From the NCBI GenBank assembly GCA_947683425.1, contig CANTUQ010000076.1:5601001-5665000 (forward strand): DNA of 64,000 nt, given 5' to 3'. How positions within the stretch are numbered: position 1 is the first letter of the stretch; each line of letters opens with the position of its first letter. A program made the position numbers and the translations under genes. Positions 46,672 to 59,392 of the stretch are shown here, piece by piece. Source of the stretch: Excoecaria cochinchinensis. Its lineage: Eukaryota; Streptophyta; Magnoliopsida; Malpighiales; Euphorbiaceae. Below the pieces are notes generated by a model. That model was not told where the DNA came from and made no database searches. It was given only the letters and a program-made list of their open reading frames with translations.

Positions 46672-47216
46672 GCCTTAAAGCAAAATGCGATTTAAGATTT
46701 AGTGCCGAAGCCCAATGATGTGAAGCTGATATCTTTCAAATAGGTCTACAAAGTAAAATGTCACCCTGACAGATCAATTCAATTGAAAGATATAAGGCTC
46801 GATTGATGGCTCAAGGATTTTCATATAAGTATAGGTTGGACTATGATGAGACATTCAACCTAATTGCAAATATTACAATAGTACAAGTTACATTAGCCTT
46901 AGTAGTTTGCAAAGGCTGGATGATCTCGCAAATGGATGTGAAGTATGCATTTTTACATGGAAAAACGAATTGAGAAATATATATGGAGCAACCTCAAGGG
47001 TTTGAGAGTGAGGCTTAGCCAAGATATGTATGCAAACTAAAAAAAAAGACCCTTTATATGTTAAAGCAAGTACTAAGGGCGTGAAATAAAGATTGCTGAA
47101 TTTATAATACAAAGTGGTTACATGAGCTTGTTCGTAAACAGTGAAATTAAAAAATTGACAATAGTGCTCATCTATGTAGATGATTTTATCATCACTGGTG
47201 ACGTCAAAAAAGAAGT
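46672..47216 (+). repeat. Copia-derived tandem unit 2, right piece
   Basis: RT N-terminal half through YVDDFIITGD (about 47175-47205), with the shared TAG in GGCTTAGCC near 47012. With the left piece the unit is about 1404 bp. Confidence 0.85.
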
Positions 47217-48543
47217 CGAATGCCTTCCAACTACTAATGGAGGAGAATATACTTCCATGGGTTGAGTAGCGAGTAGAAAGAATAAATGTGTTTTGCATGT
47301 ATTCCACCAAAAATTTAGGTTGAATGTATAAAAACAGTTGTACAAGTGATGAATAGGTCATGGCAAGCTTTACTTGGAGAAGATATGGAACATAACCCAC
47401 TATAAGTTACTAATGAGTTTTTGGCTGCATATGTTATTTTTTTGTACTAGATCATATATGCAGCAAGTTTGATAAGAAAGCAATAATGTGCATCTTTGTG
47501 GGTTATAATGATCAAAGGAAAGGGTGGAAATGTCATGATCCTTCAACTAGAAAATGTCGTACTTCTAGAAATATGATATTTGATGAAGCTTCATCTTAGT
47601 GGTCCTCTTAAGAAACTCTTCTTCTAGATTTAAAGGAAATTAAAGGAAAGTCACAACAGAGGCTTGATTAACATGAAGATATTGAAGAAATCCCTCAAGA
47701 GGTGCAATTGGAGAATGAAAAGGATATTAGCAAGTCACTTGAGATGGCTAAATCTCCATGGCTTATAAGAATACATCAATCAACAATTGAAGAAGTACAA
47801 CCAAGCCAACTGGAGGAGAGTGTAGAAAATGATATAGTGGAATATGGACCACAACCATAGAGACCAAGTAGGCAAAGAAAACCAAATTCCAAGTATGCCA
47901 ATCCAGTATTTGTTGAAAAACTTGTGTAAATGAGCTCAAAACATATGAAGAAGCATCGTTAAGCAAGGATTGGAGAGCCAATGGAAGAAGAGTTAAATGC
48001 CTTAAAGCAAAATACGATTTAAGATCTATTGCCGAAGCCCAATGATGTGAAACCGATATCTTTCAAGTGGGTCTACAAAGTAAAGTGTCACCCTGACAGA
48101 TCAATTGAATTGAAAGATATAAGGCTCGATTGATGGCTCAAGGATTTTGCATATAAGAATAGGTTGGACTATGAGGAGACATTCAACCTAATTGCAAAAA
48201 TTACAATAGTACATGTTACATTAGCCTTAGTAGTTTGCAAAGGCTGGATGATCTCGCAAATGGATATGAAGTATGCATTTTTACATGGAAAAATGGATTG
48301 AGAAATATATATGGAGTAACCTCAAGGGTTTGAGAGTGAGGCTTAGCCAAGATATGTATGCAAACTAAAAAAAAGACTCTTTATATTTTAAAGCAAGTAC
48401 TAAGGGTGTGGTATAAAGATTGCTAAATTTGTAATACAAAGTGGTTACATGAGCTTGTTCGTAAATAGTGAAATTGAAAAATTAACAATAGTGCTCATCT
48501 ATGTAGATGATTTTATCATCACTGGTGATGTCAAAAAAGAAGT
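47217..48543 (+). repeat. Copia-derived tandem unit 3
   Basis: 1327 bp, shorter because about 75 bp after the integrase block are missing near 47264. Carries the same shared stops (near 47398 and 48343) and ends with YVDDFIITGD. Confidence 0.85.
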
Positions 48544-49942
48544 CGAATGCCTTCCAACTAATAATGGAGGAGAATATACTTCCATGGGTTTTCAAAGTAT
48601 CTGCAATAGAATAGGATGCAACGCCAATTGACTTGACCAATTATTCCATAACAAAATGAAGTAGCGAATAGAAAGAATAAATGTGTTTTGCATGATAAGA
48701 ATATTCCACTAGGATTTTAGGCTGAATGTAAAAAAAGAGTCGCCCAAGTGATGAATAGGTCACGGCAAGCTTTACTTGGAGAAGATATTGAACATAACCC
48801 ACTATAAGTTTCTAATGAATTTTTGGCTGCATATGCTATTTTTTTGTACTAGATCATATATGCAGCAAGTTTGATAAGAAAGCAATAATGTGCATCTTTG
48901 TGGGTTATGATGATCAAAGGAAAGGGTGGAAATGTCATGATCCTTCAACTAGAAAATGTCGTACTTCTAGAAATGTTATATTTGATGAAGCTTCATCTTT
49001 GTGGTCCTCTCAAGAAACTCTTCTTCTAGACTTAAAAGAAATTGAAGAAAAGTCACAAAAAGGCTTGATTAAGACGAAGATATTGAAGAAATCATTCAAG
49101 AGGTGGAATAGGGGAATGAAAAAGATATTAGCAAGTCAGTTAAGATGGCTAAATCTCCATGGTTTACAAGAATACATCAATCAACAATTGAAGAAGTGAA
49201 ACCGAGCTAACTTGAGGAGAGTGTAGAAAATGATATAGTGGAATATGGATCACAACCATGGAGACCAAGTAGGCAAAGAAAACAAAATCCCAAGTATGCC
49301 AATGCAGCATTTATTGAAGAAACTAGTGTAATTGAGCCTAGAACATATGAAGAAGCATCGTTAAGCAAGGATTGGAGAGAGGCAATAAAAGAAGAGAAAA
49401 ATGCCTTAATGCAAAATGAGACTTAAGATCTAGTGCCGAAGCCCAATGATGTGAAGCTTATTTCTTTCAAATGGGTCTACAAAGTAAATTGTCACCCTAA
49501 TAGATCAATTGAAAGATATAAGGCTCGATTGGTGGCTCAAGGATTTTCATATAATTATAGGTTGGACTATGATGAGACATTTAACCTAATTGCAAATATT
49601 ACAACAGTACTTGTTATATTAGCCTTAGTAGTTTGCAAAGGCTAGATGATCTCGCAAATGGATGTGAAGTATGCAATTTTGCATGGAAAATTAGATTGAG
49701 AAATATATATGGAGCAACCTCAAGGGTTTGAGAGTGAGGCTTAGCCATGATCTGTATGCAAACTAAAAAAAAAGACTTTTTATATGTTAAAGCAAGGACC
49801 GAGGGCATGGTATAAAGATTGTTGAATTTGTAATACAAAGTGGTTACATGAGCTAGTTTGTAAACAATGAAATTGAAAAATTAACACTAGTGCTCATATG
49901 TGTGGATGATTTTACCATCATTGGTGATGTAAAAAAAAAAGT
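48544..49942 (+). repeat. Copia-derived tandem unit 4
   Basis: 1399 bp. Has the longest open pieces: integrase C-terminal segment 48888-49199, a Pro/Arg-rich linker 49238-49426 and RT start 49433-49645. It differs from units 1-3 at 49376-49395, so it may be an older or separate subfamily. Confidence 0.85.
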
Positions 49943-50464
49943 CCAACGTCTTCAAACTAATAATTGTGGAGAATATACTTCCATGGGTTTTCAAAGTATC
50001 TGTAATAGCACAGGATACAATGCCAATTGACTTGTCCAAATATTCTATAACAAACTAGAGTAGCGAATAGAAAGAATAAATGTGTTTTGCATGCAAAGAA
50101 TATTCCACTAAGATTTTGGGTTGAATGTATAAAAACAGTTGCACATGTGATGAATAGGTCACCTCAAGCTTTACTTGGAGAAGATATGGAACATAACCCA
50201 CTATAAGTTACTTTCGAGTTTTTGGCTGCGTTTGCTATTTTTTCGTACTAGATCATATATGCAGCAAGTTTGATAAGAAAGCAATAATGAGCATATTTGT
50301 GGGTTATGATGATCAAAAGAAATGGTGGAAATGTCATGATCCTTTAACTAGAAAATGTCATACTTCTAGAAATGTGATATTTGATGAAGCTTCATCTTGG
50401 TGGTCCTCTCAAGAAACTCTTCTTCTAAACTTAAAGGAAATTGAGAAAAAAGTCACAAAAGAGG
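49943..50464 (+). repeat. Copia-derived tandem unit 5, truncated by insertion
   Basis: Starts with the integrase block and reaches CIFVGY-like sequence (50287-50310, here SIFVGYDDQ) before it is cut at AGAGG (50460-50464) by an LTR. The rest would lie beyond the window. Confidence 0.8.
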
Positions 50465-51683
50465 TGTAACACCCCGTTTCCCACCCTTGTAGTTTGAGCC
50501 ATATTGTTTGTAGTGTGTATGTGTGTTTTGGCATGTGCTAATTCCTTTTATTTGAGATTTATGCCTGTTTATTGGGTTTGTTAGAGTGTGAGTGTATGTA
50601 TGGAGTTAGTGTGTGAGTTAGTGTGGTTAGGCTTGGGTGTAGTGTAGAAGAGAGTAGTAAGGTGTGAGTGATTAAATCCAACCAATCCCTATTTGACATG
50701 TGGTAAGGAAAGAGAAAGAGGGGTATATATAGTTAGGAGAGAGAAAATGAGAGAGAGCCAAGTTTCAGCCCTCTCCCATTTTTCCCTCTCTCCCTATCGT
50801 TCCTCTCTTATTTCTTCTTCCTCTTTTGTGCTCTAGTATTGATTCAAGTGGGTATTGGTGGAAATTGATCAACTCAAGTGTTATTGGTAAGGTTTTAGTT
50901 TTGTTTTACTCTTCTTCTTCATCTATTTGTTTGATTTTGTTAGTGGTTGGTTTGAGTTAGACTTTTTGAGTTTTGTGTGCTTGGGGTTGTTTTTATTCAG
51001 AAGTGCCTCCTAGAGACCCTAAGGGTAAAGAGAAAGCAAGTGGAAGTGGAGCTCATTGATTAGGAGCAAAGGATACCAAGGTTTGGGAATTTATGATTTT
51101 GGTGTATAATGTGATTGTTTAGTTTGAGCTGATTTTCTGGGTAATTATGAGGTTAAAGTTGTTTTAGTTTGTTTAAATGTTATGGGTTTTGATTAATTTG
51201 AGTTGGGATGCTTTGATTGTGAATTATTGAACCAAAGTGTGAATTGAATGAGTTTTTGGAGCAAAAATGCTAGTTTGGTTACTCATGAATTTTGATTGTA
51301 TTAATTGCATGTTTTAATTGTGATGATTGGTGTAAAACATGGGTTTTATGCTATTTAAGGTGTTTTGGTAGTTTGATTTAAATTGTGTTGAAGTTTTGAG
51401 TCAATTGGAGGTTTGGGTGGATTTTTGGAAGTATTGAATTTCTGCAGAATTGCTGAAGGGCTAGAAATCGCGACTCTATGGCGAGCGCGACCTTTATCGC
51501 GAGCGAGATAAAGCTGGGTGATTCTAGCTCTCGCGATAGGCCGAGCTCTGTTCTACCGAGCTGCAGCATCACGCGTGCTGTACCGAGTGTGACAGAGCGC
51601 GTAATGCCGAGCTGAGCTAGGCAGCATTATCGCGAGCCCGTGCGATCACAACAGCGATATCGGGCGCTTTCTATTGCGAGCGC
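50465..51683 (+). mobile_element. Left part of a Ty3/gypsy LTR, interrupted
   Basis: Starts TGTAACACCCCG like the LTRs at 7786 and 36258. A TATA box TATATATAG (50724-50732) is followed by a CT-rich tract. CpG-rich inverted repeats (GCGAGCGCGACC..., 51470-51560) sit at the 3' side. It breaks at about 51683 where the next Tat element begins, so its 3' part is outside the window. Confidence 0.75.
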
Positions 51684-51904
51684 TAAACACACCGGGTCCC
51701 GAGGTGGTCCAAGATCAGGATTATCCGATGATGAAAATGATACTCGCCACAAGAAAGGTGTCAAAATGATGTTTTTCTTGTCGAAAATCTCTTTTATTCC
51801 TCCTAAAAATTTTAACTTAAAAATTTACATTTTTAGTCTTATTTTTATTCCTTTTTATTTTTATTTTTATATTTTTACATTTTATTTTATTTTATTTTTG
51901 ATTT

Positions 51905-52230
51905 ACGCCACGCGGGTATGAGTGGGGTCGCACGCGTGCGGGCCATGCCCGAGCGGCAGCGCCCGCAGGCGCTGTGCGCCCATAGTGCGCTACGCGCCTA
52001 CAAGTGCGTCCTGCACCTGCCTGGCGACGTGTGCCCGCGGGGGCGCATGTCGAAAGGGGCGACTTGCACCCGCAGGGGCGCACATCGCTAGGCGCGACGC
52101 GTGCCCCTGCGGGGCTTGACGTGCGCCCGCAGGGGGCAATGCACGTCTGCGGGCGCACGTCGCTTGGGGGGACGCACGCCCACAGGGGGGCAGCGTGCGT
52201 GCCCCACCTGCGGGCACCCCCGCGCCTTGC
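51905..52230. other. CpG-rich island in the LTR
   Basis: About 325 bp with repeated GCGCCCGCAGGGG and GCGCACGTCGC motifs between AT-rich flanks, at the same relative place as the islands of the other Tat LTRs but with different sequence. Confidence 0.8.
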
Positions 52231-52981
52231 TTCCCCTGTGTTGTCTCTTTCCCAGGTTTTCTCTCTTGGTCAATTTTTCCAGTTTGTTTTTTAGTTTCAT
52301 GTTTTAGTGATATTTTTGGATACTGAAATTAGGAAAGAACAAGTTGTCTTTTCCTATTTTGGGACAATCCAGAGAATGAAATAGGGTTTAATCTTCATTT
52401 TGAAAGGGGGCTGGATTTTATTCAAAAGGGGTTTTAGTTTTCTCTCAAGAAAAGAATAAAAGGCAAACGTTTTTCTTCTTCAAAAATTCTTAAGCATTTT
52501 CTCAAGTTTCAATCTTTTCTTCTCCAAAATTATTTCATCCTTAGTTTTATTTGAGCAAGAAAAATTAATTTTATTTGCTTAATCATACCACAAAAAATAT
52601 TCTCTTGAACTAATTTATTTAAAAACATAGATTTTATATTTTCTTCGGGTGTTTATCACCGTAAGTTCGACAAGGAGGACGGATCTGAACACCGCTTTTC
52701 TCCAATCTATAAAATTCTGAGGGTAAATATTTTTGGACCCGTTTTCATTTAATTTTTTATTTATCATTTGTTGTTATTAATATTGTCATCTATTTGTTAT
52801 TATTACCATGCCCACCGCCTATTTCTAGCATTTTATTCTGGCATTTTATTATGATTTTGCTACTGAGGATGTGATTTTAATTTGTTTCTTTTGCCACTGA
52901 GGACGTGATTACTAATGTTGGTATACTTGTGATTTCAATGTGATTTTTGTGGCTTTAATTTCATCACTGTTGGCGCCAATC

Positions 52982-52983
<2 letters not shown>

Positions 52984-53016
<33 letters not shown>

Positions 53017-53209
53017 GTTATTATTGTTATTATTAGCTTGTTATCATTATTATTATTATTATCATTACTATTATTATTGTTATCTTGTTGTTGTTGTTGT
53101 TGTTGTTATTATTATTATTATTATTTCATGGTGTTATTGTTAGTATCATTATTTCATATTTATTTGTACTATCGTTATTTATTATTATAATTTTTGCTAT
53201 TGTGATTTC

Positions 53210-53249
<40 letters not shown>

Positions 53250-53252
53250 GTT

Positions 53253-53305
<53 letters not shown>
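52984..53305. repeat. (ATT)n microsatellite
   Basis: Two long ATT arrays with GTT and CTT variants separated by about 60 bases. Confidence 0.95.
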
Positions 53306-54521
53306 GTTACCATTGCCTTTTTATTATTATCCTTCGGTTTTTTTGCATGATTCATTTTATTCCTTTTGCATATAAACCATTTGTATATTAAATTAACATG
53401 TCATATGTTTATTTCATCTTTACTTGATTAACTCTCGAAATTATTACTAATATTTTAATATTATTTTTTCTGTTTGAAATTTAATTTGAGTCGCATTGTG
53501 TGAGCGTTTTCATGACCTCCCGGGTGGGTCACAACGCTTAGGAGACCGCGTTGTTCGGTGAGACCTCTCCTATTCCCTCTCCTTGTGTTGTGTTTGTTTG
53601 TAAATAAATACTTTATTTATGCAAGCATGAGATAAAAAAATCACAAAAATATTTTTAGAATTAAATTAGAGTTTTACTAATAAAATTGGGACCAATGTCC
53701 CTCTTTTTAGCCAAGAAATGTAAAATGACACAATAAAACGAAGAGTTAAATTTTCTCCAAAATTGGGATCACTCATCTCGGTTTTTCAACCTAGCAATCA
53801 ATTAACTCTTCGATCCCTCTTCAAAGTAAGCGCGAAGGAACCAATGTTCCTAAACCAAACAAATGCCCCGATTTATTTATGTTTTTTTATGTTCAATTTT
53901 GTTTGTTGGTTTAAATTTATGTTCACACATTTTTGGGGCCTTGTAATTAATTTTGGGGCGACATCATTTAGTTTTCTTTTTGGGTTATATTCCATCCCAA
54001 TTTACGTTTTTTTAAATCTTCTTTTGCTTGGGGTTGTATTTCGCCCTTATTTCTATTGTAATTGTGTGCTTGACGTGTTTGTTGCTTTCCTTTATCGCTT
54101 TGTTTACTGCTTTTCTTTATAGCTTTTATTTATAGCTTTTATTTATTGCTTTTAAATCCTTGCAATGCGCTTTTAATTAAATGCATCAATCGTGTGAGAG
54201 GTGAGATAGAATTTTAGGAAGTTAAAAATTCATTTATAATTAACCAAAGCATAAATAAGAGTGAAGTGTCGAACACCAATCTCTGGTCTAGATCAATAAG
54301 AGGTTAGAGAACTTTCCCAATTTCTCGTAAATTAGGTGGCGACTCCAAAATACCTCAAAAGTGCCTAAAGGCACCATGAGGCTAGATGATCCTTTCCAAT
54401 GTTTTATTGGGAAGGAGGCATCCAAGATGTCTCATGGCACCCAAAATCAAAAGACACGAACCAAATCCCTTGAGCCCTAAAAGCTCAAGGAGGGCCTTTG
54501 CTAGTTTCAGCGCGCGTCACA

Positions 54522-54541
54522 GTGGGGACTCCATGTTTTGG
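54522..54541 (+). other. Primer-binding site, decayed
   Basis: GTGGGGACTCCATGTTTTGG follows the LTR; it keeps the GTGG-GACTCCA core of the site at 22734 but its 3' half has changed. Confidence 0.6.
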
Positions 54542-55427
54542 TTAAAATGTATAATTGAGTTTTTAAAACTTAAAGTTCTATCACTTTTTAAAATTTGCAT
54601 TGCATACTTTAGAGCCTTAGAACTATGTTAGTTGGTCCCCTATCTTACCCCGGTGCATTCTCGAAGCACAACCCTACTTTCACTCATTGTAGGGAAGTGT
54701 TAGGGATAGTCACCAGCCCAAGCCTCGTACCATTAAAGGTATATCAAATGGAGATCTAATTGGTCGCTATGCTCATGATGAGCTAGACCTATTGCCAGGA
54801 ACCATGCTTGGGTAGCCCTAAAGTATCATCACCATTGGCCAAAGCTCATGTAATGACAAGTAGAAACTTCCACTAAGTGATATGCTCCTTAATACGATGC
54901 CTGTGATGTGGGTCATTGCGTATTAAACAAAATCAAGCAAATTAAGTGGTCTCTTATCAAAGGCTTCCATGCCCCGATAGGCCCATCTTGATAAGATTGA
55001 AATGTTTAAATACGTAATGGCCAAAACTCATACGAATGCACATTAGATGAGGAATGTTATGCTTCCGATTTTTCACCGTGCACTTCGTGCATTCATAGGG
55101 TCCCTTGTTGACCCATGGACTAAGCCCACCTAGGGAAGAGACTGCATTACCCTGTGTGTGGGAGAAACAAGGTTGGAGGGATCTGTTTGCTTGCATGTGA
55201 TTGTGGATGTTGCATCAATAGGACCATGCATTCTTAATGCCATCCATGCATCATGCTAACAAACTGTATTTTTTTCAGCCATCATAGATCCATTCGAGAG
55301 GTTCAGGGATCCTTGCAGAAGATTGGTTAGAAATTTAGTAGTTGGGCTATCAGGGTTAACACTTATGTCGGATTCAAATTGGGATAGTAATTCAGACTCT
55401 TATTCAGAATAATCCTTTGGATCAGTG
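54542..55427 (+). other. Leader with conserved 3' splice-site-like motif
   Basis: Non-coding leader aligned with 22754-23663. At 55252-55278, TGCTAACAAACTG then a T-run and CAG|CCATCATAG repeats the branch point and acceptor layout of the other two Tat leaders. Confidence 0.6.
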
Positions 55428-57047
55428 ATGGTAGAATTACTACAAGATTCGGGTGCTTTGACAATACAAGATTTGGACAAAAGGTTAGAGGACTTCGAAA
55501 GAAAGATGCTGGCTATGATTGGTAACCTTGTTGCTCAGATGGCACCGAATGCTGGACAGCCATCTGCAGCTCCGACTGTTGAGCCAGTTGAAACACCTGT
55601 TATGGGGGAAGTTCCCATGCCAACTGTCATTGTGCAACAACCAGTCGTTGAGTCTAGAGCGGCAGGACCAGCTGAACAAAGAAGGGTTAGGATTTCAGAT
55701 CCGAGGGATGACTTCTTAAACCCTCAAGCTGTAAGGTGTAGAGTCCCTAAGGTAGAGGACGATATGGTAAGAAAGATGGAGGCTATCACGCGCCTGCTGA
55801 CATAGATCTGGGTGAGGAAGAATTGCTACCCCAGAGGTTCAAGATGCTAAATTTACTAAAGTTCGACGGTACTTGGGACCCCTCGGCACACAACAAGCAG
55901 TACGCCCTGATCATGAAGGGCACGGGGCTCACAAAGAAGCAAAAGGTGGAGTACTTCTGCCTTAGTCTGAAGGGGCCAACGGTCGATTGGTACCACGGAT
56001 TGGATAGGAGGTCAAAAGAAGGCTGGGATCTATTAACGGGAGAATTTATGAGACAGTACGACTGCAGTACCCGAATGGAAGTGACACTGAAGCAGAAGTC
56101 CGGTGAGTCTTTCCATGAATACCTTACTCGATGGAGGAATCGAGTTATGGAAATGAAGAGAAATTTTGACACCTCTGATCAAATTAGATTGTTCATCAGG
56201 AATGCGAGCCCGCATTTGAGGGAAGGGCTTAAGATGAAGGGGCTCAAGGATTGGGAATCCTTGAAGGATATTGCAATAGAAGCCGAAATGGAATATCTAG
56301 CAAGGAAGGCCAGCAATGATAATTTCGCTCAGAGGAGCTATGGGCCTCAAGGATGAGGAAAGGTTGGCAGCGTCGGAAGCAGCGGTAATAGAGTGGGCAA
56401 AACGGCGGAAGTTTCAGCCACTGATGTGAGCCAGAGACACTACTCCAATTTGGGAAGGTCGTTATCTTGGGTTTTGGAGAGACTTATGAAAGAGGGAAAA
56501 CTTCAACCATTTCCAGCTAGATCGGCTAAGAATCATGGCCAGTCAAGCCACAGGGGGGGATCAATATTATGCTTTCCATCAGTACACCGGCCATCTCACT
56601 GACTATTACAGAACCTTAAGGGATCGGATCCAAGATCTCATTGATAGTAAACAGATTTTCGACCCTGAGAAGAGGGAAAAGAAAAAGACGGTCGGGTATA
56701 ATGTTGTCCCTCCACCTGTTTTTATGATAGGTTCAAGCCTGCCGGAATGGTACGTGTTAAGGGACCTTTATGGTAATGATTATGTGGCTATTGTTCGTCC
56801 CGAGCGGGGGGTTACTAAAGAGAAGCCTCAGGTTGGCATGATAGAATGTTGGGACTCGACCAGCGAAGGCGAGGATGGAAAAGTTGATGAGCTAGAGGAC
56901 GTGTGGAATTCCGAGGATAAAGAGAAGGTACAAGAGGTACAAGCTGTGACCCGAAGTGGTAAGGTGGTTCCAGAGATAGACAGGCCTCAAGATCCAATGC
57001 CTACGCCTGCAGAAAGGGAACCCGAGGAGGATGGGATAATGAGATAG
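55428..57047 (+). pseudogene. gag: Tat gag, broken, zinc knuckle lost
   Basis: ATG at 55428 matches the start of the intact gag at 23664. Open pieces: 55428-55805 (N-terminal coil and linker), 55823-56356 (gag domain with KKQKVEYF and FHEYLTRWRNRVMEMKR), 56393-56602, and 56535-57047 in another frame. Breaks: a deletion of about ten codons with frame change near 55797, TGA at 56354, an extra base in the G-run near 56553-56560, TAG at 57045. In the knuckle (56562-56610) both zinc-binding cysteines read as tyrosine, each a G-to-A change, so RNA binding would fail. Confidence 0.85.
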
Positions 57048-57059
57048 CTGAAGAAGAAA

Positions 57060-57968
57060 ATGGCGCAGATATCCATCTGGGATTTCTTAAGACAATCTCC
57101 ATCACATAGGCAGAAGTTGGTGGAAGCCTTATGTGAGTCCACTGTTGCCACCACCATCTCACCGTCTGAATTACTGGGTTTAGTCAAGGGGAGCTCGGGG
57201 GAAAATCTAGTTTGTTCTAATGCAAATTTGCCGCTAGAGGGCCAAAAGCACAATTGCCCTTTATACATTAAGGCACAGATCAACGGCAAGCATACCGCCT
57301 GTGTGATGGTAGATGACGGCTCTTCTATAAATGTGTGCCCTTTGGTTACGCTCATGGCCTTTGGTTTGGATGAAAGCATGCTCAGCAGATCTTACTTGAC
57401 CATCACTGCCTACGAAAATTCAAGGAGGCAGGCTGCCTGGACTTTCAAGGCACAAGTGAGGACCAGGCCAATTGAGACGAAAATCGAATTTGTCGTCCTG
57501 CCTATCCTAGCTAACTTCGCGGTGCTACTCAGTAGGCCCTGGTTTCACAAGCTTGGAGGGGTTCCGTCCACCCTCCACCAGATGATCAAGATCCCTTATG
57601 AATGCCAAGTCATGACAGTTAAGGCAGCCAGCGATAATCAAGTGTCGATACTCGGGATTTCCAATCAACCCTTTATTGGGTTCCATGTGGCTGTGGTGAA
57701 TAAAGAGGATGATCTGATAGGGAGCCCTCAGGTGGTCAACATGATGAAGAAAATGAATTTCCTTCCAGGAGCCGGTTTGGACAAAGAATCTCAAGGGCGT
57801 CAGACGCCTGTCACCACAAAGGGGCAAAAGGACAGAAGAGGTTTGGGTTACACCATCGGAACCAAGAAGGGCAAACTTGGGGGGAAGCCTGCAAGGATCC
57901 TGCACATTTTAGAGAGCTTTGTGCCGGCTGCATTGGCTTGTGCTTATTGTGGAGAAGTAGAGCCATAA
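57060..57968 (+). pseudogene. Tat retropepsin-type aspartic protease region
   Basis: Same frame as the end of gag after one TAG (57045). The protease core starts near 57258; the active-site motif is DDGSS at 57310-57327, with the second hydrophobic block VVLPILANFAVLLSRPW at 57493-57543, and a G-patch-like tail around 57770-57900. It would cleave the Gag-Pol polyprotein. The frame ends in TAA at 57966. The segment 57969-58145 is a linker in the same frame with three more stops and no clear fold. Confidence 0.8.
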
Positions 57969-58145
57969 TGGATTAGCGGCAAGATCACCCCGGGCTTCGA
58001 GATTTTCAATGATGTTTTTTTCTGGTCCGACGGAATGGTTAAATCAGTAGAAGGCTTCTAGAATAAAGAGGTCTTCAACCAAAGTTTAGCTTGGGATTGA
58101 GAAATTCCTGAATAAATCGTCACTGACAGTCTGCTGGCCACCCAT

Positions 58146-59392
58146 GTGAAAGGCAAAGAAAAGGTAGAAGTTGAGGCAGCGATGCCAGAATTGGAGAACT
58201 TGAAGATCGCAAACAACCAAGACGGCGGGCCATCGACTTCAGCACTGGCGGTAATGGAAGATGTTAATGATAGTTTTTCTGATGCACTTTTTATCCCTGA
58301 ACTATTTGACAATTATGCTTGTAACTCTAAATTTGTCAATGAGATGAATGACTTTGCTTACTTGTGCGATGTTTCTCATGATTTCATTATGCATGATTAC
58401 GAAAATGAATCATTTATATTTGATATTAACTCAACTAATACTACCTCATTTAATCTCGGGACTTTGGAAAATCCAAAGGAAATCTTGATAGCATCCGATG
58501 TAACTCTTGAGGAAAGGATAAAATTTGAGAGAATTTTGAAAAAATATGAGAAAGTCTTTGCTTGGACCTATGAAGATATGGCAGGGATCGACCAGGAAGT
58601 CGCCGAACATGGCATCCCTACCTATCTAGAATGCAGGCCAGTTAAGCAAAAGCTCAGAAGGCTAAGACCAGAGTGGGCAGAAAAGGTAAAGGAAGAGGTA
58701 CACAAGTAGATTGAAGCTAAGTTCTTAATAGAGGTTCAGTATCCGACATGGTTAGCTAATGTGGTTCCCGTAGCCAAAAAGGACGGAAAGGTTCGAGTAT
58801 GTGTTGACTACCGAGACCTAAATAAGGCCTACCCAAAAGATGACTTTCCTTTGCCCCACATTGATGTGCTAATCGATAGTGCGGCTGCTTGCATGATGTA
58901 CAGTTTCGTGGATGGGTATGCGGGGTACAATCAAATCCTCAATTGGATCGTGGATCGAATTACGACAACCTTCATCACTGAGTGGGGTACGTTCGCTTAT
59001 AGGGTCATGCCTTTTGGATTAAAAAATGCAGGGGCAATGTACCGAAGGATGGCTACTAAAATTCTTGATGACTTGATCCACAAAGAGGTGGAAGTGTATG
59101 TCGATGATATGATGATCAAGTTGGCTACCCGAGAGGGGCATTTCGAGGCCTTAGAGTAATTCTTTCGGAGGATTGACAAGTATAACCTTCACCTCAACCC
59201 CAAGAAATGCATTTTTGGAGTTACCTCGGGTAAGCTGTTAGGCCACGTGGTGAGTCAGAGCAGAATTGAAGTGGACCCTGACAAGGTCAAGGCAATTAGA
59301 GAGATGCCAACTCCTTGGAAGGAAAAGGAAGTTAGGAGTTTTTTAGGCAAACTGCAGTACATTAGCAGGTTCATTTCCAAGCTTGCTTCGGT
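58146..59392 (+). pseudogene. Tat reverse transcriptase
   Basis: The frame continues from the protease. An acidic linker (58146-58500) leads to the RT core from about 58560. Motif A is FVDGYAGYNQ near 58905-58934; PFGLKNAG lies near 59011-59034; the catalytic YVDD box is intact at 59097-59108. The thumb/connection part continues as LNPKKCIFGV and FLGKLQYISRF (to about 59385). Stops: TAG at 58707 and TAA at 59157. It would copy the element RNA into DNA in the cytoplasmic particle. No intron of the kind described between protease and RT in Ogre elements is needed to read this. Confidence 0.9.

Larger units (their letters stand above)
51684..54521 (+). repeat. 5' LTR of the right-hand Tat element
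   Basis: 2838 bp ending CGCGCGTCACA. Its first bases align with the 3' LTR start TGTATACACC at 63769. Contains a CpG-rich island (51905-52230), an (ATT)n microsatellite (52984-53305) and a conserved CAAAGGCTTCC-bearing leader beyond it. Arg/Ala-rich and Ile/Leu-only frames here are composition artefacts. Confidence 0.85.

Noticed and set aside
53763..54122. 119-codon frame rich in Phe and Tyr
   Set aside because: Lies inside the 5' LTR in AT-rich DNA with no domain; no matching frame in the related Tat LTRs.
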